From Neocallimastix lanati (nom. inval.) (Eukaryota > Neocallimastigomycota > Neocallimastigomycetes > Neocallimastigales > Neocallimastigaceae), in assembly GCA_016946835.1 (NCBI GenBank), contig JACVTC010000053.1:556501-620500 (forward strand): DNA of 64,000 nucleotides, read 5' to 3'. Both the position numbers and the translations under genes were made by a program. Positions within the stretch are counted from its first letter, which is position 1; every line of letters begins with the position of its first letter. The notes under the pieces were generated by a model that made no database searches, was not told the origin of the DNA, and worked only from the letters and a program-made list of their open reading frames with translations. Positions 42,244 to 57,500 of this stretch are shown here, piece after piece.

Positions 42244-42275
<32 letters not shown>

Positions 42276-42302
42276 TAAATTATCATCTTTTTCTCTACTA
42301 AT

Positions 42303-42345
<43 letters not shown>

Positions 42346-42353
42346 CAATTTAA

Positions 42354-42396
<43 letters not shown>

Positions 42397-42974
42397 GAAA
42401 AAGGTGAAAGTACATTTTATTTATTATCAAAAGATGCTGACAAAAAAATCGAAGTCAATCCTAATAAAAGAATATACATTACTTTAACGGAAACTCCAAC
42501 TATATGTTTATTTGATATGCAAAATAAAACTGTATTTTCTGATATTCCCAATGCAACTGAACTTCAGGATGAAAATACAAGATATCAACAAGTAAAAATA
42601 TATATTATATATTTTAAAATATTTGTTAAAATAAAATAAATTCTAACCATTCTCTTTTTTAATCCTTTTTATTATTAACTTCTTTATTTAAATATATATG
42701 TATCTATAATATATTATAATAAAAAAAATAATAAAATATAATAAAATAAAATAAAATAAACAGTTATTACAAAATAAGAAGAATAATGATAACTTTATAG
42801 ATAAAATTAGTCAAACCATTAATAATGATCCAAAGGAAAAAGAAATGCAAACAGAACTTGTAATAAAAACAAACCAACAGACTCAAGCTAATGTATGGGA
42901 TATTTATGATAGTATGAAAATGTCGGAACAACAATCAAATCAAAATGATGATTTCTTGGATTATTAGTAAGAAA

Positions 42975-43025
<51 letters not shown>

Positions 43026-45124
43026 TATTATTACTATTATTACTATTATTACTATTATTATTACTATTATTATCATTATCATACTATTATTGTTATATAA
43101 ATAATTTTAAATATTTATTCTGTGTTATTTTTTCTTTATATAATAAATATTAACTTATATAAAAAATTTACCTTTATTTAAACTTTAAAATTATTAAACT
43201 TTATGTATAATAAAAACATATTTTAAATATAAATTAATAAATAAAAAAAAAAAAAAAAAGTGAATCATCTGGAGATAAGGATACAAATCAAGAGTCCATG
43301 GAAAATATATCTGGAGCATTAAATATGGTAAGTGAATCCTCATTAACGCAACAATCTACCATGATGTTAAATTCAAGTACATTAGGAAAATCTATGTTCC
43401 AAACAGAAATGAACTCAGAATCTGTCAATAATTCTAATAGTGTTATCGGAAGTACTTTTGACGGTTCAATGTCAACCAATATTCAAAATAAACTTAATAA
43501 TGATTCCAGTGATAAAACTATAGCTACAGCTGTTTCTTTATCCTCTGTAAGTATTATATATATTCACTTATATATAATATAATTAATATACTAATTTAAA
43601 ATATGCAAATAAACTATCTATTATAAAAATTATTATTATATTTATACTTTTTTTTTATTTCAAACTTTTTTAAAATAATTAAAAAAAAATTTAATAATAA
43701 TTATGAAAAAAAGTTAAATCAAGAAAATATTATAAATTCATTACATATTATGGAATGTGCTGTTGTATCCAATAATTATTATGATTTATTGGTCGAATAC
43801 AGAGATTTGCCTTCCTTAAAAGGACCTAAAAAACCTCAGAAGAAAACGCCCAAGAAAAGTTCTAGTTCTCTTAACTCGGATGAAGAAGATGAAGAGGAAG
43901 AAAATGAAGAATTTGATGAAAATGATGAAAATAATGATGAACCTGATACTAATTGTAATAAATTTATATTTATTAATATATAAAAAATATTTTTTCAAAT
44001 ATTAATTATATTTATTTTTTTTTTAAACATTTATATTTATTAAAAAAAAAAAAATTATAATTATTCTACAACAATATATTCAATTAAATAAATAAAGTAA
44101 CAAATTTCCTTTTAGATGCAAAATTACCTTCATTACCATTCCTCTGGAGTTTTAAATGTGATCTTTCTAGAGGACGAAATGTTACTGAAATTGCATGGAA
44201 TAAAAAATGCGAAGTACTTATAATTTATATCTAAATTAATAGAATGAAATTAATATTTTTTAAAAAAAAATTAAATATTTATAAATCATTTCTAAAAATA
44301 ACAATATTAATAATAATAATAATTTTTATTTTTATTTTATTTTATATCCTTTTTTTTGATTGTTTTTAGGATATTATTGCTGTATCATATGAAGAATTAA
44401 AAAGTACATCTAATAATAATGCTCCAAAGGGTTTAATTTTATGTTGGTCCTTAAAGAATTCAGAAGTAAATATATAAATTATTGTATATATTTATGTTAT
44501 AATTTACCTTTTAATTCATAATATATGTATATATATATTTGACTGTTTTAATTCATCTTTAAATATTTAGTATCCATCTAGAGTATTTAAATTAGATACA
44601 CCTGTCACTACTATTGATTTCTCTCAGTCTAATCCTAATTTACTTGCTGCAGGTTTTATGGATGGTCGTGTAGTTATATTTGATATAAGATCTAAAAGCA
44701 ACATACCAGTTTTAGAAAATCAGTAAATATGGATATAAAACCTCTTTATATAAATATAAATATAGATATATATATATATTGTTATTTATCTAAATTAATA
44801 TATTATATACAACAAATATTATTTATATTTTAACCTCATTATATAATTATATTTAATTATTTATATTTAAATTAATATTTATATATATAATTATTTATAT
44901 ATTAATTATTTTTTTTCTTATTCTAATTATTAGTGAAAGTGGTGGTAAACATAATGATCCAGTATGGGATATGAAATGGGTAGAAAGAGAACGTATCTTA
45001 GGAGATGAACAAAGTAAGGGTGAAATATTGATGACTATCTCTACTGATGGTAGAGTTATTCAATGGAATCTTAATCATGGTCTTGAATTTACAGGTAAAC
45101 TAGTATAGTAATGATAATAATAAT

Positions 45125-45199
<75 letters not shown>

Positions 45200-45212
45200 T
45201 GATAATAATAAT

Positions 45213-45290
<78 letters not shown>

Positions 45291-47122
45291 TATATATATA
45301 TATATATATATTCATATCTAATAATAAATATATATATACACACTTATATATAAATTTTCATTTATATTAATATTTTTTTTATTATTTATTTTTATATTAT
45401 TTTAACATTATTTTTATATTTATACATATATATATTAAAATTATATATAAATACATTCCAAATTTATTTATAAATAACAATATTAAACATTTTTTTCAAA
45501 TGCTTATAATATTTTTAAATAAATAAATAATAATAATACTAAAAAGAATTGATGTTCATGAAAAGAGTAACTGAACAAGATCTTCCAGACTCTTCTAATA
45601 ATAATAATAATAATAAAACAGAAAATAATGTAAAATTATATAAAAAGAAAAAAATTCCATCTTTCATATCCAGATTAGCTGGTGGTCTCTGTTTCGATTT
45701 CAACTCAAAAGATTCTAATATGTAATTAAAATTTTTAATAAAACTATTATTATATTTTTTCAATTTTAGTTATTCTTATATATTAATATATATGTATTTA
45801 TATATATTAAATTATATATGTAAATAAAAATATGTAATTTTTATAAATATATTTAAAAATTAAAAAAAAAAAAAGTTATCTTGCTGGTACAGAAGATGGC
45901 GTAATTCATAAATGTTCTTGTTCCTATAGCGAACAATATTTACAATCCTATTTTGGTCATTCTGGTCCTATTTACAAGATCAGATGGTCTCCATTCTTAC
46001 CTAATATCTTCTTAACTTGTAGTTCCGATTGGACAATTCGCCTCTGGAGTCAGGATGAAGATCGGTTTATCTTTAAATTTGAAAATGAAAAGGTAATTGA
46101 AGATGAAAAAAAAATAAAAGAATAAAAAAATAAAAAAATTTAAAATTTAAATAGAATAAAAAATAAGAAAATAAAAAGAAAATAATTAAATAAAAAAAAA
46201 TGAAAATTCAAGAGTAAAGATAGAAATAGAACAGTATTGATAATAAATTAATAAATAAATGTAACAAATAAATGAAATTTAAATATATATCTTTTTTTTT
46301 TTTTAAATCATATAATAATTAATTATAATAAAAAATTTTATTTTTAATGTATTATTATTTATTTTTATTTCAAAAAGGACACAATTACTGATATTCAATG
46401 GTCTCCAATGTGTTCAACTGTATTTGGTGCCGTTACTAATAGTGGAAGAATTGAAATTTGGGATTTATCATTTTCCATGTAAGTTTATGAATTTATATAT
46501 ATTAATATGTGTAAAAAAAAATAAAATAATATAAAATAAAAAATATATGTTTAATATAATAATAGAAACATATAAATTGACTACTAAAAGAATAAACTCT
46601 AATATATATATAATTTGATTATAACAAAACAAATTGATAAAAAGTTTGGATCCAATTATTGTTCATCAAGTAATGAATAGAAAATTAACATGTATAAAGT
46701 TTTCTAAATCCTATCCTATTGTTTTAATCAGTGATGATGAAGGTAATGTCAATATTTATAAATTAAAGAATTTCGATCACCTTTCCAAAAAACCTTTCAA
46801 TGAGCAAGTAGATCTATTACAAAATATTATTATTCATAGAAACGAAATTTCTAGTATTCAAAATAATAATAATCCAGTTGCCAATGAAATTAATAATAGT
46901 GTAGATAGTAATAATAATATTGAAGAAAATAATCCATCACCAGATATCAATAACTTTATAAATGATTCTGGAATAGATAAAAACGATAACGAGAAAGCCA
47001 ACAAAAATGATGAACCTGACCCTACCACTACCACTACTACAAATGAAGTAACTGAAGCTTCAACTGAAGTAAATAATGAACCTGATGCCGAATCTACTCT
47101 AATTGTAACAGAAAATAGTTAA
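41104..47122 (+). CDS. Axonemal dynein intermediate chain, WDR78/DNAI4-like
   Basis: Fifteen exons: 41104-41150, 41364-41628, 41836-42004, 42398-42591, 42764-42966, 43261-43546, 43714-43954, 44116-44213, 44370-44465, 44571-44722, 44934-45094, 45547-45721, 45876-46092, 46378-46478 and 46645-47122. All phases agree; about 960 residues. The N-terminal half has the family signature FDKNGNDVTPLPMI, then ITLTETPTICLFD, ETQTELVIK and ANVWDIYDSM. The WD40 half follows: LWSFKCDLSRGRNVTEIAWN, AVSYEEL, LCWSLKN, VTTIDFSQSNPNLLAAGFMD, VWDMKWVE, HSGPIYKIRWSPFLPNIFLT, CSSDWTIRLW, ITDIQWSPMCSTVFGA and IEIWDLS. This is the layout of WDR78/DNAI4 (Chlamydomonas IC138), an intermediate chain of the two-headed inner dynein arm f. 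It implies a motile flagellum. The Asn/Thr-rich C-terminus is lineage-specific. Confidence 0.92.
45125..45290. repeat. (AAT)n arrays in the WDR78-like gene
   Basis: Two long AAT blocks separated by AATGATAATAATAATGT-type text inside the intron 45095-45546. Similar arrays occupy the introns at 42121-42245, 42358-42396 and (as ATT) 42975-43085. Confidence 0.85.
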
Positions 47123-47418
47123 AAAATGAAAATATATTAAAAAGAATAAGTAAATAACAAAAATATATATAGATATTAAAAAAAGAAAATATAATAAAAA
47201 AAATAATAATAATATGTGATATTAATATTTAGGAATGATTACAAATAATCAATAGATTTATGAATTTAATAAATAATAATATATTTATTTTTTTTTTTTT
47301 ATTTTTGATTTTTTGTCTTTTATTTTTTGTTTTTTATATATAATACTTAAGAATAAAGCTATTTATATATATATATATATATATGCTTAGATATTTTTTT
47401 AACTAATTCATTTTATTT

Positions 47419-47459
<41 letters not shown>

Positions 47460-47886
47460 ATGGTTCAGCAATTTAAATAAAAAGTATAAAAAAAATTATA
47501 CTATAAAAACTAATATAACAATAATATTTTTTTTCTTAATACTGAAAATAGAGAATTTAATGTATATATATTATATAATAAACTAAGATAAATATCATAT
47601 TTAATAAATAATAATGGAAAACTTTATTAAAAAAAGATAATATTAAGATAACTGTAATTACAGTTAAAATTAGTATTGTTTAATATATTGTTCTTTTCAA
47701 AAAAAACAAGTATAACAATAGCACTGTCATTAAAGATTATTTAATTTGTTTTTAAATTCATTGACAATTCCTTAATAAGACTAAATTTCTTTAACCACCA
47801 TATTTGAAAATTCATTTTCATGAAAATCTTTTGGATTATTTTTTTTTATTTTATTTCTTCTTTCTTCTTCTTCTTTCGAGAAACCA
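47123..47886. other. Spacer, no gene seen
   Basis: Downstream of the WDR78-like gene: A/T tracts, an A-run at 47423-47457 and, near 47810-47830, a TTCATTTTCATGAAAAT palindrome shortly upstream of the small candidate gene. Confidence 0.5.
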
Positions 47887-48237
47887 ATGAATTTTCATAA
47901 CAAAGAAGAAAATTATGATGATAATATTAAATTTTATGTACTATGTTTCCTTCTTGGTGAAAATGCAGTATATGAAATATTAAAAATTGTTTCGGGAGAA
48001 AGAAGGCATTTTATTAATAATATCTTTCAATCACCTTCGAGTAAGTCTTCTTTCCCGATTTCATATTTAATGGGACTTATTGAATTCCTTACTAATGGTT
48101 ATACCTGTTGTTAATTATTGATTTTTACACTCTGATAAATTTGTATACCATTAGATTCGAATAATAATTTATATCTTCATAGATTTATCATTATTATTGG
48201 GAAGAGTTTGAGGCCAATTCTTCCTCGGAACTCATAA
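47887..48237 (+). CDS. Possible small protein, unknown
   Basis: An ATG frame at 47887 encodes KFYVLCFLLGENAVYEILKI and following residues in non-repetitive sequence with mixed codons. Read straight through, it stops at 48114 (75 residues). A strong donor (CGA|GTAAGT at 48041) and acceptor (ATTAG|AT at 48154) allow a two-exon model, 47887-48040 and 48155-48237, of 78 residues ending RPILPRNS. No domain is recognised. A relic of a larger gene or mobile element is equally possible. A pyrimidine-rich tract (TTCTTTCTTCTTCTTCTTTC) precedes the ATG. Confidence 0.3.
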
Positions 48238-49527
<1,290 letters not shown>

Positions 49528-51260
49528 CTATATTAATCCGATGTTATCAAGATTTGTTTGATCTAGATTATCACACCAATCTAATATACCATCTGGATCT
49601 TCACCATTAAGTAATTTTTCAGTTTCTGAGGTGATATTTTTATTAGTGTTATTGCTTTTATTCATGGTATCTGCATTGATTCCATTAATAATCGTCTTAT
49701 CTTTATCACTAGAATTAGAATGAATATTAAGATTATTGTCATTACCATTAACATTTAAATTGTTCTTTAATGAAGAATTGTTAATATTAACATTGTTCTT
49801 TTCATTAGAAAAATCATTGGTAACAACATTATCATTGAAAACTTTTAACGGTGACGTTGGTTTGTTATTGAAAACTTCAACAATTTTTCGATTGGATTGA
49901 ATTTCTTTATCTGCTATATCTGAAATTTCATTTTCATGATGATCTTGTATTTTATTATTTTTTTCTTGTTCTTTCTCATTCATACTTTGAATATTTTGTT
50001 CCCAGGGGCCAAAGGTTGGATCCATATTAGGAGATATATCAATACTTTTTTCATTCCCATTAATAATAATTTCCTTTTGATCTTTCGATAATGAATAATC
50101 ATTCTCCGTAGTTCCCGGTTTTGCTCTTATTTGTAAAACTTTTTTATTATTTTTTTATTTTTTTAAATAATATATAATTATCATATTTTGTAAATTTAAT
50201 AATAAAAAAATATTAAAAATCAATAAAATAATAACCAAAATATATACATGTATATATATATATAGTTATTACTTACTATTATCTCTAAATGCCAAATTAT
50301 TTTCATTTTTTATCTTTTTATCTGTATATATATTATTATCTTCATTTTCAGGATCATTGACATTATTCCTTTTCATTTTTTCCATTTCTTTTTGCATTTG
50401 TATTTCCTCCAATTCATTTAAGAACATATTATAATATTTTTCATTTTGAGTAATTTTATCTAAAATTTCCTTTTCTTCTTTTGTCAATGACATACTCAGC
50501 TTTTTTTTAAATTCTTTAATATCAACAACCTTAAGATAACGATGTCCAAATTTGTATTGATACAACCGACTATCTCTGATATTTACCATAGGTTTATTTT
50601 GACAATCGAAGTTTTCAATTTCATTCTTATTCTTATGATTTGACATCATAGCATGATATACATGATCATAATTAAGAGAAGTTGAATGATGATGATAGCC
50701 AAGATTTTGGTCAAGATCACGTTCTCGATCATTAATTATTTCATTTTTCATTTCTTGTTCTTCATTTCTTTTATTTGTAATAGTAGTGGCCTTTTTAAAT
50801 GATTTTTCTGAATCTATCTTGTTTTTCAATTCTCCAAAGAACTTCCTGATATAAGTAATTCGATCCGTATCCTGATCAATAATATAAGTAAATTCATGTT
50901 TCTTTATATTTTCCATCACCTTCTCTATTAATGAACTTGACTTTTCAGTGACTTTACTCTTCGATTCTTCAGTCTGATTTTCGGTAGTTAATTTCTTACT
51001 TTCATCCTTTTTAGCAATATCTGGTTTAAAACTGGTTTTGATTGATTTATCTTTATACTTTGTATTGTTGGTATTCTTCAATGATTTATCAATATTTTCA
51101 TTTACTTTTACACCATGAACTACACATTTTTTTAGTGGGTTATCCACTTTATTTGTATGTTGAATAAATTCTTGATTATTATTAGTTCTTTTTTTTTTAT
51201 TTGTATTATTTTTTAAATTTTTTAAAATATGTATAAAAAAATATATTATCCATATTATAA

Positions 51261-51354
<94 letters not shown>

Positions 51355-53092
51355 CAAGTATTAATTATTAATATATTTGATATTAATTTAAAGTTTAAAA
51401 GAACACTATATCTTCTTTTTATTATTATTATATGTTTATTATTTTTATATATATATATTTATGTACCTTCGAACAACATAATCTTCATTATTATTAGAAT
51501 ATCTTTTAAATCTTGATTCTATGAAATAATGATGAAAATTATATAAATTAAACCGGCATATTTTAAAATATATAAATAATAATATTAATTAATTATTTTT
51601 TTTATTATTACTCAAATCTATTATTATCTTTTTTTTTTCTAAAAAAAAAAAAAAAAAAAAAATTTGTACCATTTAATTTAGGTAAAAAAGTAGCTGAATT
51701 CATCCAATCCTTATAATAATCTTCAAAGGAAATTTTTTTAATTTTTTGTGTATTTTCAGATGATAATAAAACTTTTTTATTACTATCATTATTATTATTA
51801 TTATTTTCTGACTCATTTGATTCTTCATTAGTATTTTCATAGGCTTCTTCTTCATTATAGGATTCATTATAGGGTGAAATTCCAGCTAAAAAAAAAAAAT
51901 TATAATTATCAATTATTAATTTATATGAATAAATTTTTTATATTGTATATAAGAAAAAAAAAATTTTTTTTGGTATGGTATTTTATTTATATTTAAATAT
52001 AATACAAAGAAAATTTTAGTAAAATAAATTATAATAATATATATTAATATGTATTATAATATCCTATTTTATTTTTATTTTTTAATCTAATTTTATTCCT
52101 ATTTTGTTAATTATAGTATATTAATTTTATTATACAATTTTTTTTTATTTATTTATTTATTTATTTTTATTTATATTTATTATTTTCTTTTTTTTTTAAA
52201 AAAAATTTTTCCTTAATCTCTAACCTTCAACTTTGCAACTGGCCACAACACAATCCTTCACTAATTGATTATATAGATGAGGTGAATTAAGAAAAGCCTG
52301 AGCTGCAAAAATATTAACAGCATCTTCCAAAACAGGTTCTACTAATAATAACTATTTAGAGTTTTTTATTTATTTATATATTTATATATTTATATATTTA
52401 TATATTTATATATTTATATATTTATATATTTATTAATTCATTTAAATTTATATAAATTAAAAAATAAATACATAAATTTTAATATAAGAATATAGACATA
52501 ATTTTGTCATATTTAATATTCTTTATATATATATAAAACTATGATACACTAATTATTATATTTCATGTCTTTCAAGTAAAATTTAATAAAATGAAAATAT
52601 ATTATATATATATATATTTTTCTTGTATATATTTACTTACTTGTAGTGATTGTAATAATCCAGTTAAAGTAGTTCCGGGTACCCAGAGATCTGGATTATC
52701 CAAAAAATCAACACAAGGTTTTCCAGTAGACATATCAACTATATTAATCAATAATTAAATATTTTTTTTCAATTAAAAATAATATATATGTATATTATTT
52801 TTATTATTATTTAAAATAGATATAAAAAGTATTATTGTCAGTAGTGTTATTTATATTTATATTTATTTTTTTTTTAATTTATTTATAAAGTAACTAATAT
52901 TAAAATTTTATTATCATCATTATTATTCATTTTAAATTCTTACTGTTAGGATGAAATGGGATAGTTAAAAAAGTTACTTTTGGAGGATAAGAATCGTACT
53001 CTCGACTAAAAAGCAATTCAACTGCAAATATTCCACCTATTTAGTTTTATATATATATATAAATATATATATTAAATATTAATATTGATATA

Positions 53093-53167
<75 letters not shown>

Positions 53168-53224
53168 ATTATTGTTATTGTAATTATTATTATTATTATA
53201 TTATTATTATTATTATTATTTTTA

Positions 53225-53272
<48 letters not shown>

Positions 53273-53619
53273 AACCATAATATAAATGATTAATATGGAT
53301 CATATAATATTTACTAAAAAATAATATATATATATATATAAACATAGTGATTATTAACCTTCCCATGAAGTTCCTGTTAATCCATTAATCTTTGCAATCC
53401 AATGATAATAATCACTATCTACTATTTCTGCTTTAATCCCCTTTATTAATATCATTTTTTTTTATTATATCAAAAATTTTTAAAAATGTTATTATTAAAT
53501 GTACAGTATTACAAAAACAATATAATATAATAATAATTATTATAATCATATATATGGATTAAAAATATATATTTAAATAATTATAAATAGGTTCAATATT
53601 TTTCAATATTCATATATTT

Positions 53620-53665
<46 letters not shown>

Positions 53666-53817
53666 AAGAAAGAAAAAAGTAATATATAAATATATTAATA
53701 ATATTTTTTCTTTTTTTTTTTTTTTTTTTTAATTAAAATTATATATTACCATACCCATACTGGTCTGGTTTTCATCCAATATTCCTCTCTTTGAAGTAAT
53801 AATAATGGTCTTGACAT
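49528..53817 (-). CDS. UBE2U-like ubiquitin-conjugating enzyme with long C-terminal extension
   Basis: Nine minus-strand exons: 53817-53755, 53440-53359, 53036-52944, 52738-52641, 52351-52225, 51885-51670, 51518-51467, 51187-50277 and 50138-49528, phases in agreement, about 750 residues. The E2 fold spans the first 150 or so: LLLLQREEYW, GTSWEGGIFAVELLF, SYPPKVTFLTIPFHPN, then IDMSTGKPCVDFLDNPDLW. The HPN motif is intact and the catalytic Cys is at about residue 88. The motifs GKPCVDFLDNPDLW, PVLEDAVNIFAAQ and, further on, ISFEDYYKDWMNSATF resemble human UBE2U, including its post-UBC WD-containing motif. The remaining 500 residues are charged, Asn/Lys/Glu-rich and probably disordered. An E2 takes ubiquitin from E1 and passes it to a target or E3; the substrate is unknown. 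I set the exon 1 donor at TGG|GTATGG; the next GT breaks the frame. Confidence 0.88.
51250..51355. repeat. (ATT)n array in UBE2U-like intron
   Basis: About 35 ATT units in the intron 51188-51466, just upstream (minus strand) of the acceptor for exon 8. The reading frame that runs through it is a shadow. Confidence 0.85.
53093..53271. repeat. (ATT)n array in UBE2U-like intron
   Basis: Interrupted ATT arrays filling much of the intron between UBE2U-like exons 2 and 3 (53037-53358). Confidence 0.85.
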
Positions 53818-54389
53818 TTTTTTATATATTAATATTTATTTTTTTTTCTCCAAATTTTATTTTATTTTATTTTTTTTTTTTTTTTTGTATTTCGTTTTTT
53901 TAATATATGATAATAGATTGATATTAAGAATTATTTTATTTTTTATCTTTCATATATATTATTTATCAATGTAATCATTTATTATTATTATTATTATCAT
54001 TATTATTATTGTAGATATTTATTCACAACAAATTAAATTTATATAAATATTAATAAAAAAAAAAAAAAAAAAATAGCAATAATTATTTTCTAAAAAGAAA
54101 TATAATATTTATATATAACATATAATTAATTTACAAAATATTGGTGTAAATATATTTTTTTTTTCAAAGATTTTATTATCAAATTATTATTTAAATATTT
54201 GATATAAAAAATAAAAATAAAACTTTAATTATAATAATATTAAAAACACAAACATTTATTTCATATGTTCGATATTTATTATATATATTTTTTATAACAT
54301 TTTATAAAATATTTTTTATTTTTTATTATTTTATATTAATATATACGTACATTTTTCACAATTAATGAATTATAATAATTATAATTATG

Positions 54390-54437
<48 letters not shown>

Positions 54438-54548
54438 CAAATAATAAAATAATATAATATAATAATATTTAAAATTTTAAAGTTTATATAAAGTTAATTA
54501 AAATTTTAAATATTTAAATTAATAAATATTAAAAAATGTTTATTACCG

Positions 54549-54593
<45 letters not shown>

Positions 54594-55613
54594 AAAAGGA
54601 AAAAAAGTATATTTTAATAAATAAAATGTCGTTTTTATTTATATATATATACATTTATCAAAATATTTATTCATAATATTTATATAATTATTCAAAAAAA
54701 ATATTATTCATTAAAATTATCACAGAAAAATATTATTTTTTCCATTTATTTTAAATAATATTTCCTATTATTTATATACAATTAATAATATAATAAATAA
54801 TAACAATAAGTAATAATAATAAATAATAACAATTAGTATATAAATTTTAATATAAATATATGAATGGATAATAATATATAAAAATACAATAAATATATGT
54901 CAAATTTATATATAATTTTATTATAATATATTTATTTTTTGGTTAAATTTCTAATATCAATTTTACAAAATATGTTTAAAAAGAAAAAACAGCAATAAAT
55001 TAAAATTATTATTTGATATTAATAACTTCTTATATGATTTAATATATATTTGATTTGTTTTATTTTTTTACTTTTTTATTTTTTTTTTTAAATAATATTT
55101 AATATTTAAATTTCATATTTTTTTATTTTTTTTAAAAGTTAGAAATATTTTTAAATAAATTGACATCTAATTAGTAGTATATTATATGTATTATATATAT
55201 AATTTATTATTATTCATATTTTTTTTATAATATTTTTGAAAGAAATTTTGGGAACAAGTATTTTTTTTTTTTTTTCAGTTCTATTTTTTATATTTTTTAT
55301 ATCATAATAAAAAGAATATTTAAATATTAAATAAATATATAAATGAAATAGTTTTAAAGAATAAAAAAAAATAATAATAATAATACTAATAAATAATGGT
55401 TTAAAAAAAAAAAAAAAAGTCAGATATCATTTAAATTATAATAATGAATTTTTGGAAGACTTATTCATAATCTATAAATAAAAATAATTTTTTATTCTTT
55501 ATTTAAAAAAATAAAATAAAAAGAAAATAAAAGAAAATAAAATAAAAATAAAAGAAAAAGAAAAGAAAAAAGTAAAATTAAATAAAAAAAATTATAATAT
55601 ATACAATTTTTTA

Positions 55614-55649
<36 letters not shown>

Positions 55650-56467
55650 TCCTTTTTTATTTATTTGCACACTTAAATAATAACTAATATTAATTTAATA
55701 TAAAATTGATATATATAAATTTTATTATTTTATTTTTTTTTTTATTTTTTTTATATTAATTTATTTATTAAAGTTGATGCGTTTCTTTTTTTTTTTTTTT
55801 TTTATTTTTTTTTTTTTTTAATATATATAATTAAGATAAAAAAAATTACTGAAAATAAATAATAAATAAAATAATAATAAATAAAAAAAAAAAACAATTT
55901 ATTACACTTATTATTATATATATATATTTATATATATTATATTTAATATAAATATTAATAATAGAAAAAAAAATTATGAAAGTTTTTTTTTTTTTTTCGA
56001 TTTCTTAATCACTAATAAATATCTGTAAATAAATAATAATATTAAAAATAATGTATAATATTAATAATATTAATAATAATAATAATAAAATACAATATAT
56101 ATATTTCATTTTTTGTATTTTTTTTTTTTTTTTTTTTTTGATTACATAAATTAGATATTAATAAAAATTAATGATTGTTAATAAACTTTAAAAGGTATAA
56201 TAGTATATAATATTAAATAATGATAAATAATGAATATTCAAAATATTAAATATATATTTATTATGAAATAATAATAATAATAATAATATATATTATTTTA
56301 TTTATAAAATTTATAGGTACGAATAATTTTTATAAAGATAAGTAAAATTATAAATATAGTATTGTTGTTAATTGACTGATTGGATTGAAATTGGAATTAG
56401 AATGGGATTGGGAATGAGATTGAAAATGTTTTTTTTTTTTTTTTTTAAAAAAATTTTTTTAATTTAC
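53818..56467. other. Gene-free A/T spacer
   Basis: About 2.65 kb of A- and T-tracts (for example the A-runs at 54396-54435 and 54549-54590), (TA)n and AAT repeats. It contains the upstream region of the UBE2U-like gene on the right-to-left strand and the 3' flank of the LRR gene. No exon is supported. Confidence 0.6.
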
Positions 56468-56796
56468 TTAATGAAAAGCACTTTCAATTATCTTTAATCT
56501 TGAATAACATTTTCTTCTTCTGTCTTCACTTAACGAAGGATTATTTAATAATTTTTTTAAGGTATCTACTTCTGCAATTTTTTGTCTAAATAATAATATT
56601 TTGGTATTATCCATTTGATCATTATCTAATCTTTGACCGTCATAATTATTATTATTACTTGAATTATTAGAATTATTAGAATTTTTGTTGTTATTATAGG
56701 AAGATGATGTATTACCACTACTCAATTGAACAAAATTAAGTGGGAACATTCCAATTTTATTAGTAGTTTTATTTAAACCTATTTATTTTTTATAAG

Positions 56797-56831
<35 letters not shown>

Positions 56832-57014
56832 AATAATAAAAAAATTTTAATATATTAATAAATATATTTAATAATTATTTTAAATGGCTAAAAATAAAAA
56901 TAAAAAATAAAAACAATATTATTATAATTATTATTATTATTATAATTATTATTATTATTATTATTGTTATTGTTATTATTATTATTATTATAATTATTAT
57001 TATTATTATTATTA

Positions 57015-57108
<94 letters not shown>

Positions 57109-57430
57109 CTTATCTTATCTTATCTTAAATTTTATATAATTATTCTTTATTTTTTTTATTTTTATTTTTTTTATTGTTTTTTTTTTTTTTTACCTTCTGC
57201 CCATCCATCATCAAAACTTTTATAAATGTTGACTGCATCTCCTGGATGAATAGAAATTTCGTCGGTACGTTGAGCCTTATACGGACGAACTACATAATAA
57301 ATAGTATCAGAAAATGAATTGATATATATTTTATTGTCGTTATTATTTTTATTGTTATTCGTATTGTTGTTGCTGTTGCCCTTGTTATTGTTGTTATTGT
57401 TACTACTGTTATTATTACTGTTGTTGTTAC

Positions 57431-57500
<70 letters not shown>

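Noticed and set aside
43298-43582. Separate small gene
   Set aside because: It is the in-frame continuation of exon 6 of the WDR78-like gene and runs past the donor at 43547.
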